From Lates calcarifer (Eukaryota > Chordata > Actinopteri > Centropomidae): a stretch of DNA of 64,000 nucleotides. The stretch is from positions 1,494,015 through 1,558,014 of the forward strand of contig NC_066855.1 of assembly GCF_001640805.2 (NCBI RefSeq), read 5' to 3'. Every line of letters begins with the position of its first letter. Position 1 is the stretch's first letter. The position numbers and the translations under genes were made by a program. The notes below the pieces were generated by a model, which made no database searches, was not told where the DNA came from, and saw nothing but the letters and a program-made list of their open reading frames with translations. Shown here piece by piece: positions 23,086-35,000 of the stretch.

Positions 23086-26000
23086 AGGCTGAACACGGTG
23101 CAGAGGGAGTGTGTGTCCCGTCAGGTTCATGCAGAGTTAGGTGGCTGCTGTCACACTGATGCAGGAGCTGCAGAGGTGGAGACAGAACAAACCTGCTGCT
23201 GTTTAATGTGTTTTTGTTTTGGTGTTTGTGACTTGTTGACAGTTCTCTGCTGCAGCCTCTCATCACACTGCTCTGTCAGTTCTGTGGAGGAGTCCTCATT
23301 AGAAACACAAATAAGAATGTTTGTCACCAAATCAAAGAGCTAATGTATGAGTGAATGCTGAAACAAAACATCAACAATGTTGAAATAAATGTTGAAATAA
23401 ATACGCATGGCTACTGTTAAAATAAAGTGCTAAATAAAGTACCTGAATAAATAAGTAAATACAGCCTTTAATGAATAAAATAATGCTTGAATAAATTACT
23501 TAAATGAACAGTTAATTGCATAAATAAATTTCTCAGTAAATGTCTTACTTCTACTTTTTCATTCACTTTTATTTCTGTATTTCCTCCTTTAGTTATTTCT
23601 GTCTGTATTTCTTCATGTAATCTCTTCCTGTGTCTGTATGTTGATGGGGATGGTGACACCACTAACATCACTCTGCTGCTTTAATCGTCTAACGACAGGT
23701 TATTCAGATGAATCAGTGTCGAAAATAACTGTTATAAATAACTGGCAGAATTAAAGCCATGACTTCATATCATGTGGTTACATGATACACATTCAGACTC
23801 CAAGAACTTTGAATTTTCTAATGCATGCCCTATCTAGATCTGTATGTGCACAATAATCCTGGGATACGTTATAATATGGAGGCACTGCTGAGGTGGACAG
23901 AATCTTTTTTCTCTTTTCTTTTTGAGCTTTAAACCTTGATCTCAGTAAAACTGAGAATCACTTGTTTAAGTGTGTGAGTGTAGTTTTTCATTCAGATCCT
24001 AATTTTTAATATGAGTTGGATTCTTGCAGCTGCAGACGTACGATGAAATCCCTGATGGTAGAGAATGGTAGATGAATGAGGACAGTAATTTGACCATCCG
24101 GACCTGTTTTCTGTCTTCGGTCAGAGGTAACGCTCTGAGGCAGGGATCTGCATGGAGGGGGCACAGAGGACTCATGGTCTTGTTGCTGGTCGCTCTGTCT
24201 GTGTGCGGAGCTGCTCTGTGGTTGTACGTCACCTCTCTGGACAGCGACATCACAGAGACGCTGGTCAGCCAGGGCTGAGCTGGTCTCCGATCAGCCAAGG
24301 GTCTACACCGTCCAGTGCTCCAGAAGACTACGAGAACTACAAACGCTATCCAGGTGAGGCTCTGGTCTCTGCACGGCACAGTGTCAGACTGTCAGCTGAC
24401 TCTTTCTGGTGTTTCAAACAATGCTTTAAAAACTACATTCCAAACAATTCCCTCTGAAGTCTGGAAAGGTTTCACTGCGAGTCAGCACAGAATCCACTAG
24501 ATGGCAGTGCAGCACAAGCCTGCATGGTACTGTAAGAGTGCACGATTGACCTGTGGGTCCACTGAATAGTTACCAGGTTGTACAGTTTAAATTCAAAGCT
24601 GCAAAGCCAAGACATCACAAACACAGATGCTGATGAGAGAGGTACTTGTATAAAGTCAGTGTTTTAGCAGCATTTGCTGATGTGAAGACTCATTTAAATA
24701 CATGAGTATTTGTCAATTTGTCCTGGTGCGTGAGAGGAAACAGTGTCACTGCTGGAAACCAGCGGTGAGTTGAGGAGTTTAATGATATAAAGAAAGATGA
24801 CTGAAGTTTTTATTCCCCATTAACGATCACGAAGGGGAAGGATGCTCACCCCTGCTTCTCCTCTGAGAAGATTCTCATCAGTTTCATCATTTATCAGACA
24901 GAACTGTTCCGCGTGTTTTCTAATAACTGACACAGAATGACGAGGTTCAGCTGGGACTCCTGTTTAATTCCTATTCGCTCACATTTATTCATTTATTCAT
25001 CCTTGGAGTTGTCAAGGATGAAAGTATAAAGAGGGTGTGATTATCGCTGCAGGTTGTACGGCTTTTCCCCACTGCACAAGAAGAAGGATTTAATTTTACA
25101 ACTTGATCTGACAAGAGAAGAATCTCTGATGTAAAATGGTCTTTATCAAACTGTGTCATAGTTATAGAATACTAAGACCACAGATCCATCTCCATTAACC
25201 TTGTTGTGGCTGGATCATGTATGTGAGTGTGTTTTAGTTTTTATCAGAATAGTTGCAGAATAATCTTCTTTTGACTGAGTTACTGTTTCAGCTCAGTGAC
25301 TCAGTCGAAGGTGAGGCCATGGTGAAACAGGCAGATTTCCAGTTGGACAATAATATTGCCATATATATTCATATCTCAATCCAACTGGATTTAAATAGGA
25401 GAAACAGTAAATAAATAATGGATTATTCTACTTGAAGGACAATACTTCCTCAGGCGTCTGTCTTTCATTTTTTTATCGCACTGGAATTAAAACATTCTTG
25501 ATTGTCCAAAGTTCCAAACACACTTATTTCAATGCAGACTCTTCCAAACCCGCTGGATGAAGCTGTCTAGCTAATCTCCTGTGAAGTTTGAAATAGCTTT
25601 GAGCCTGTGCTTGGCAGTAAGTAGAGTACAAATTGGAAATTTGTCTTATTAAAGATGTGGGCTGCCTGGAATTCAAACTGTGCATCTCCAGTGTCCCAAT
25701 AAAACACAGCGGGAGGCTCAGGCTGCGAGCAGTAAATTATAATCGTTGGGGGGGAGTTGGAGGGAAGCCCTGATTTTTGTGGCATTAATGAACAGAACTC
25801 TGATAAACTCCTTACCTTGCTCTTTGTCTCTCTGTTAGCCACTTTCTCTCTGCTGTGGGGCCCAGAGCTGAAATAAAAAACAGAGGGTACAGCATGAAGA
25901 GACACTGCTGTTGATTTACACATCCTCTTGCTTGTGTCTCTCCCAGGATGCACTCCTCAGAGGTGTGGCCGTGCAGTCACAGACAGCGTGGTAACGAGGG

Positions 26001-29000
26001 AGGAAGCTCAGGTCCTCCGGAGGTAAACACTGTCAGACACAGTACAGTGTATCTGTTCTGTTCACTGTATCCTATCTGTGTAGTGCAGGTGAATCACTTT
26101 AATGCTCTCTGTCTCTGACACACAGGCTGGCTGAGAGGGGACTGGCACTGGCTGGATCAGAGGGAGGAGTGAGTATATCACCAAATTAAACTACTGTAGT
26201 AATGTAATACTGAAGCAGGGATTAATACAGAACCATTCAGAAGCAATTACCCTCTAGTGTGTGTGTCCTTGCGAGTCATGTACCTTTCTCCAAACATTAA
26301 TTTTTATGAGGTCAAATCGGTGGTTTTACGTATTTGGATGAAAAATCTTTGCTGACCATTTTCCAAAGCATAAAATAAATGTAAGAATGACTCCTCAGGC
26401 AGCTGTTCAGTTCTTAAAGAAAAAAACCTTTGTTGTTATTTTCAGGGTCATACTGACATTACTGTGTTGTAGTCTCCACTGTGCGTTCAAGAACACTTTG
26501 ACGACCTAGAACTGTTCTGTCTGTTGAAAAGCTGATGAGGTTTGTTAGAGAATAAAATCAAGCAGACAAAGAAGAATAGGTGCATTTAGATTTGTAATTT
26601 ATTGCTTAGAAAAGGTTTGAAAGCCAACTGTCAAATCTCATATCTTCAAACATCCTGGAATTCACTACATTTTCAGTCATGCAGGGTTTGGCTCAGTTTC
26701 TCTGAAGGTCTTCTGTAAAGATCTGTATTGTTCAGGCTCCCTGCTGTAATGGACCTTGCTTGGCACTAGAGGGCAGCTTGGTACAATGAGCAGAGTGCAG
26801 ACTTAAGCTCTTGAGCTCTTCTGTAAGACAAAACGTGGAGTCATATTCTTGTCCAGAAACGTCTGGATGTCCCTGGCATGCCCTACCCCCTGCTCTCCGT
26901 CCACAGCAGGCCTGGTCCTCAGCCAATAAAGAAACTGTTTATGGAGTGTTAAGATACTTAAGTAAAGGGAGTGGAAGCAACAGGGGGACTTCTGAGAAAA
27001 TTACTTCTTTTCTGGCTTGAGAAAAACAGAGCAGCGTCCCAAAGGAGTTGACAAGCAATAACAAGTAAAGGGCAGAGTGAGAACGCCACGAGAAGGCCAC
27101 AGAGGGAACGAGGCTGAACGCTGAAACAATGTCTGTACCATGCATGTAGTGGTGTGCATCAGCAGCCAGCATTTATTTGCATAACTAATTTGTCATTTGC
27201 GCTAATTCCTGTCTTTCTTTTAACCCCTGCAGGCTTCCATACTGGATCTGCACTCTGGAGCGCTGTCGATGGGGAAGCAGTTTGTCAACATCTACAGGTA
27301 GGAGAGTACATCTAGTCTTTATTTGGTTTCTCTGTGTCTGCACTGTTTTTCTGCCTGCAGGAATAACATCCTGCACAATATGTGCCATTTGTAGAAATAT
27401 GCTCACCAAAAATGTGAGTATCAATCTTACTGATGCCGGCCCTCCCGAGCTGTCCTCTTCAGGTCCAGTGACCCATACGACCCTCATTCACTGCCAGCAG
27501 AACCCAGTTTTCCTTGGATCATCTGCTCCTCCCCTTCCCTCACTAATACCTCCTCCCTTCATTCATCTCTCCATCAGTTTCCTCCCGTCTCTCTCCTGTC
27601 CCACCGGGCAGGTAGCTGACATGGGATCCTCAGGGACCATTTGGCTGATTTTAATCAGGAAGTGATGACAATAGCACTCCCACCTCACTTCCCATCCTTC
27701 ATCCCCCCACTGGGGATTTCCTCACGTGAAGCAGTCAGACGATAACTATCTCCTGTGTTTGGATGGCTGGGTGGCACACCCGCCTGAGCAATGGTGCACT
27801 GTGCTGCGAAATGTTAATTTATGCTAACAGATCGGACCTCCGCGGTGTCTGTGTCTCATGTTTGTCTCTCTCTGCTCATGTGTCTCTGATTGGCTTTGTC
27901 TGTGTCTGGAACTGTCTCTGATTGTGTGGCGGGGTTTGTGGCTGCAGGTATTTTGGAGATCAGATTGGAGATGTGTTCACACAAGAGGATTTCCAGCTCT
28001 ACAGGTGACTAAGGAACCTAAATTAGAGTTTCGCTCTAAAATGAGATATCTGACGTTTTTTGTTTCTTTGTACACCATAACAGTAGAGACTATTTGTTAC
28101 TATAATGCCTTTTGTGGCACTCTTCTATTTGAATGATCAATACCATATGTTGATGTTTGTTGTCAACAAATTGGATGTAGGATGTTTTGCCTTACACCTT
28201 CAACAATCGCCTTCATGACGAACCGAATGAAAAGACATTCAGTTCTCTCACAAACTATTTGGTTGTAGCAGTTGAAGTCTTAAAGTGCTGGTATAGATAT
28301 CATTTCTCGTAAACCTGCTGAACTACACATCTCGTTGCGAGTGTTGCTTTGCAAGCAGCTAAATCAGATCAATTCAACCTGACATGTTGTGTGTTTTTTC
28401 GCCGTTAGAGATGTACGTGGTCGAATCCAGGCAGTTATTGCCGAGACATTTGGTTTGGACCCGACTCTGATGTACCTCACCAAGCCCACCTTCTTCTCCA
28501 GAATCAACAGCACGGCAGCCAAGACCCAGCACGACGAGTACTGGCACCCGCACATAGATAAGGTAACGCACAAAAGCAGAGCGACAACTCGTTCTGACCT
28601 GGATAACTTGACTTTGCAGGGTGTTACTGACTTCACCAAATGGATAATGTATCAGCAGGATCTAGACCCTGAGATTCTAGAATTGATACTGGGTGCAAAA
28701 AGATGGGTACATACTTAATGACATGGCTGAGATGTCACCCGCTCCCATTAAATGGGCTGATGGGAATCACTTTGGTATGTTGCATGAATTGGCTCAACCT
28801 GAAAGCAAAGCTCTCGATTTACCAGTCCAACCCTCAGCAGCAGTAATGAGCTTTGGATGGTGACTAAAGGACTTCGATTTCAGATACATGCTGCCAAAAT
28901 GAGTTTCTGCAGAGCGGCTGGACCCACCCGTTAGAAAAGGGTTGTGCACTGTGATGGAGTATTGGTGCCCAGAATTCACTCAGAACAGAAGTTCTCTTTT

Positions 29001-32000
29001 TACATTGTTCACCATTCCTAATGTCTTGTGATTGACTTAGCATTTTTGTCAGGCATGAAACCCAAGAAAGAGGCCACTCACACAAATTGGGTAATTAGTA
29101 ATGACAAGATAATGGCAACCAGCACCACCCGGGAGCTGGACTATAAATCAAAATTACCAGATTTTTGGAAGACGTTAAGAAATCTAAGAATGGTTGAAAT
29201 TCTCTCATCCACCCAGAAAGAGTGCGAGAAGCTCAGACATCTGGAGAGAGCTTTGGGTAGAGCACTAAAAGGTGGTTGAGGTGGATCAGGCTTCTGATTT
29301 GGATGTGGAGGTTTTCCAGACATGTCCAGTTTGGTTATAGACCCTGTGGAAGACCCTCAGCTGCTATAAGAATTACATCTTTCACTCAGCCTAAGAACAC
29401 CATGGGATTGCACCAAAAACATGCATGAAAACTCTTAGGACCAGAAAATCCCTTTTGGTTTTCTCACTTTCACTTTAACCCTCAGTTCAGACTCTGATCT
29501 GCTGCAAGTTTTAGATCTTGCTGCTGAACCAAGAAATAATTATTCTTACGTAATTTCTTAAAATAAGTGGTATTCTCCCGCGAGGCAGCTTCTCAATTTC
29601 CTATAGCCCATGCCTTTGTTCTGTCATGGTTCACGTCATACACTGTTCATTCTTTATAAATATTCATGAAGCGCAGCTTTTTTTCTTTAATATTAGTCTT
29701 GCATTTTGCACTTTGTTCACTGCCATGAGACGTTACAGTTGCTCAGGGATTGAGAGAAGACCTTGAGGCAAGTTTTAAATGAACAGGGTGTCTGTTTGGG
29801 GAGAAAAAGTTTCAATGCTTTACAACTTATTTAGTTGAAAAGTGGAAAAAAAATGATGGTGGGAAACTTCTGAACTGACTGGGAGTTCTTCTGATCAGGA
29901 CTATATTTAATTTTATTCAGTGTTTCTTATTGTCTCACCAGACGGCTGATTAAAAACAGCTCAGTGCAATCTAGTGTAATGCAGCTGACATCCCTGAATG
30001 TTGTTACTGGAGAGATTTTTGAACTATAGGCCTGGAGGCGTTATGTATTGGCATCAATCATAAAACAGTTGAAGCATCTGTCTAAATATTGATCTTTATT
30101 CCTCGCTTGCTAAATGAAAAAAAGGAGAAAGGAGAGATGAAAAGAGACAAACAATACATGTTTACTTTGCTTGTGGTATTTCTTGGAACATAAGTTATTT
30201 GCTGTTGTTTCATCCTTTGTAATCACCGCGTCTCCTCTGGGTTTTGCGGCCATATTAATATTTGTCACCTCATCCTCTCCTGCTGGCCCCCGACAGCTGG
30301 AAAAATGTAATTTTGAAAGGACCCACTTCTCTTCTCCATCTGTCTCTGCCGCCATTTTGGGGCTAATTGGCTAACCCAACCCTCATTTAAATGTAAATGG
30401 CCTCTGACGTCTTTGGTGGTGAATTTTCTCCCCATCGATCATATTTCTGATACGGTGTCTTAGCACCAGTTTTAGTGTGACAGCAGGGAAAGTGTTGTAT
30501 CTCATCTGTGGCAGAGATAAACTTGTCTTCATCATTAAGCTGAGTTCAGAAACTACTGAATGTTTTCACTGATGGCTTCAGCTTGTCTTGCAGCTGAGGT
30601 AAAGATGTCTATCATCTTGCTGATATGGTAATCATCAATGTAAAATACATTTACCCAGATTAAAAATAGATACTTTATAAAAATACATTTTCATGCTTTC
30701 CTCTAGTGGTTATAGTTTTAGATTTATGTGTTAGGTTTTGACATATCTGTGGTGCAAATTAAAACCAAAAGCAGGTACATGGAGTTTTGGTGAACCAACC
30801 TTTTAAAGCTGCACACTCCTTTGTCCAATGTTGATGCCGTGTCTCCAGTCGCACATTGTAAATTACAACCTAATTTACTGCACATGATAAACAACCCAAG
30901 ACCCAGACGTTTGCAGTTAAATGAGGCATTGAAGCAGACAGAGAAATAGAGTTCAAGACAGTTAACACTCTGATCATTTATTTTAATTCACTGTAAGGTA
31001 ATGGGAAAAGTTGCATATGAACATTTTAGGACTCTGTTGGAAACACTTCGGTGATCTCTCACCTTTGTTTTTGTTTCTTTGAGGTCTGATCTAGTGGGAA
31101 CACTCTGTCTAAATTTACTGTCCGAGGCAGCGCTGGTTCCTTGTCTACTCACTCTTTGATGTTTCATTAAGGCTGTTTGAGCTCATGGATCTGAGCATCT
31201 CTTATTAGTTCTGTTGTAACTTATGCAGCATTAACAGCCCACAGTGCAGTTCATTTTGCATGAATGGATTCAGCTTTTTCTTAAGGAGGAGCTCCAGATT
31301 GCAACACTACCCTGAGACTATAATCCATTTAGTTTTATCAATAGTTGCACCAGTGTAACCTGCGAGTGTTCAAATAAAAACAAAACTCTCCTGTTTTTAA
31401 TCAGTTGCAAAGGTCTGGAGGAGAGAACATGGATGACACAGTGTCCGCAATTATTCTCCTCCTCCCATAATGCAACAGGACAGCGTCTCTTCATTTGACT
31501 CAATCCGCCTTTTGTTTGTTACTCTCTCAGCCCAAGCTGAGATAACCCTGATAACTACTGTTTTCATTGTGATATTTTCTGTATCAGCTGTCACAGGCTG
31601 AATAATACTCCCTATGACAAGTGTCCATTTTTAGATGTCTGGGATTTAGAACCTGAATAGTGAAAATACTCATGTTTTGTTTCTGATATAAGGAAAAGTT
31701 GGAACACTTCATCTTGTGGGGACCATGAACGCCTCGCAAATTTCATGACGGTTTGATTTGTGCACCTTAATTTGGACTGGTTTCATTTTTAACCCAGGGA
31801 TGGCTGTTGATCTGTGCGCCAGTCTTCAGTCGAGATGAAGTGTACTGACTTTTCCTCTACTGTCACCATGAGGCTCACAGATACTGTGTTCCCCTAATGA
31901 TGTCTTTGAATTCTTTCACAGGTAACTTACGGCTCTTTTGACTACACTTCCCTTCTTTACCTGTCTGACTACGGCTCGGACTTCAGTGGAGGAAGATTCG

Positions 32001-35000
32001 TCTTCATGGACCAGAATGGAAACCGGACAGTGGAGCCACGGGCAGGTAACTACCAGCTACTAGAAAACCGAAGAAGCCCAGTGTAGCTCCACATGATGCT
32101 TTCTCATGCTTCAGCTTTAAAGACAGTGATTCTTGACCTGCTCTAAGGCAGGATATTGTAAATCCAGACTATCAGTACTAACACCTGGTAACCCCTGGCT
32201 TTGTCTATATAAGCCTGATAAGCCTGTTAAGCCACACTTTTAGTGATGCAAGATAGATAGAGGATTTCATTATCGCAGTTGTGTTTAAATTAGAATTGCT
32301 GTACTCAGCTGCATTAGGAAATCTGGAGGTGGTTTTAGCAGTCTAAAATGTGTAGCAAAGTGGGCGTAATCCTCTGTAAGTGGGTAATCAGCAGCACAGA
32401 CTGCTGCACAGTGAAGGTACAGGGGATTAGGCTTTATCGCCTTTTGTACCCGGGGGGTTAGACACAACAACATCTCAATCTCTTAGGAAATATCTGAGGT
32501 TTCTGTCTGTTAATGCAACATAAATGAAATATAGGTAACACTGTGAGTAAATATATATTTTAAACCACAAGATAAAATAGCCTGTTCTGGGGTTTCAGGG
32601 ACAATATCCTGAAGTGTCATGGGACCTGAGGCATTTAAAAACAGGGGAATTGGATCAGTTCTCTGGGGAGCTTGTGGAAAATCAGGGAAGTTTCTGAGCT
32701 GGTCACTTTAAAAGAATGTGCCAGAATGAGTCGGCCAGCTTGTTTCAGACATACGTTGAGTTTTAGACTCCTTTGCTCCAGTTTTCCTCTGCCGTTTCGA
32801 CTGTATATTCCATCTCAACTTTTTCAACTTTTCAACTTTATTATCCCCGAGGTAAAATTTGTGAAATCCAAAACGTGCACAGCTTTTCAGTGTTTCTGAG
32901 CTGAAAAGCTGCTTTGAAAGGTCATGAAAGCACTCTGCCTTACTCAGAGAAAGTCAAAGAAAAGTGGAGTTTTACATGAGGATGTTGGTGGGAACCTTTT
33001 ATGCAAGTCTGTCTCTAAGTGGTGTTAATGTTGGCTACTGTCACAAAGAAGAATATAGGAAGTTTCACCACTGCTTATTTGAGAAAGGTCACAGGCAGGA
33101 AACGTGTTATTTGTTTAGATTATCAAACAGGAACCACTGGGTCGGTGGACTGTAGAAAGCCTGTCCGAGGTTCACTCTTGTTTTACTGGGATCTCTTTCA
33201 CTCTCCCTCCTCATCTTCTTCGCCTCCTCTGACAGCTCCTTTTCTTTTGCTGGGTAGAGTTTCCACAGTTACTCTGATTATTCCACTGATGCCATTTCCA
33301 AAGCTACCGATGGCTACAGATGAAAACAGATCGGCATTTACAACAACGTCAACAAACTCCACACCAACAGGGTTTAAACCCACAACCTGTGAGGAGACTC
33401 AGTAACAAAACAGATGGTTCTCGAAGCTCGGTGACATAATGACTGGACACAGGACTTTCACACTAAAAGTGCAAGCTATTTATGTGGCATGTAGAATTTC
33501 TGCATTATGTAGCCTGAGTCAACCAAGTGGAACTGACCTGCACGAGTCATGTGCAATGATATTTTATCGTTTACAGGAGACAGAAGTTATGACAGTGACA
33601 TTTCTGCTGCAGAGGATAATGTGGTGGAAAAGTTCATTCTTTATGTACAATAACAGCTCTCTGACTGTACTGGTGTAAAATCTAGGACGGCAGAAAACAT
33701 CAGAGAGGAGCGGATTACCAGGTTACAAAGTTAATATCGCGATGGTTTCCTTTCCGATAAAATTCACGGTCGTCCTAGATGTTAGGATTAGTTAGGAGGA
33801 TTTTGTGCCATTCTTCATTCTTTGAACTGCCTTACACACTTTATGTGAGAGCTGTATCTGCACCTTCCACTCCTGTGTCAAAAGTGATTGCAGACTTTGC
33901 CTCTTTCCTCGAGCAGCTTATACTTTGGCAGAGCAGAGGTTCAGAAAACTTGACTTGTTGCTGTTTGTCAGCAGCCCAGATTTGCACGTGAAAGCTGAAC
34001 AAAAGATTTGTGCAGGCTTAATTTAACCTCACCACCACCCTGCCGGCAGATCTGCTGATCGCAGCCACTCCACGGAAATAAAACGATTTTACTCCTGAGT
34101 TTCACACATTGAAAATGCCGGTGTGCCATGCTTAGAAAGAGTTTGAGGCAGAGTGTGATATGCACTACAGTCAGCTTCCCTCTTGGATCGTATTTCCTTG
34201 CTTTGATCCATGCGTGGCTTTTGTAAACTGTGTTGCTGGTGAATGAATGAAGGCTTAGTGAGTCTGTTCAGTATGAGAAACATCTCCTGAGGCCGTTCCC
34301 TCTTCCTGACAGCTTCACTTCCTCTCTATCATATCTGACAGCAAACCATCCTGTGTTCTCTGCTCAACTTGTCCCTTCTTTCACATCTTCCTCCACTGCT
34401 CTTCCCTTTTCCCCTTCATCTCACCCCCATTGTCCATCATCTCCTGCCCTCCAATCCAACTCCTCTGCCACTGTTAATCAACAGCAATTCAAAAAAGCAA
34501 TCTTCATCCTTCTCCTTAGCTCCGCTCCCTCGTCTCGTCTCTACCCTGTTCCATCTAACTCCCCATTTGCCAGTCAGACTCGAGCCTCCTGGGCTGCCGA
34601 CAGTGTCCTGTGATGGAGCGGTGAGGGACGATGACTGAAGGACGTATGGTAATAAAGAGCGACTGCAGCCTGCCTGCTGTGCTCCTCCTGTGACAGGTTT
34701 TTGTGAATAGTGCAGCCATCTTGCAATCAGTGAATGGAGAATAACCTCCAGAGAACAAGGAGAATGATGACAGCGTGATCGTAAGCCTAGTGAAACCTGC
34801 TGGGTTAAGAAAGAGGCGAAGGAGGAGGAGGAAGGGACAGAAGAGAAGTAGGACAGGCGCTGTCTCTCTTAGGTCCTCCTTGATAGATTTCTAATTCTCA
34901 GAGGAGTTGGAGCACGCTCTAGAATCTAAAAGTGACGGACCTGTCACAGCCACTGTGATACAGCTGTCACCATGACTTCTATTTAGAGAAGTGCATCAAG

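Noticed and set aside
27269..27271. Internal ATG in ogfod3 exon 5 as a start bypassing the frame breaks
   Set aside because: It would remove the membrane anchor and the Cys-rich segment, and no promoter is visible nearby.
33019..33405. 128-codon open frame in ogfod3 intron 8
   Set aside because: Low-complexity Ser/Thr/Pro composition with no homologue recognised.
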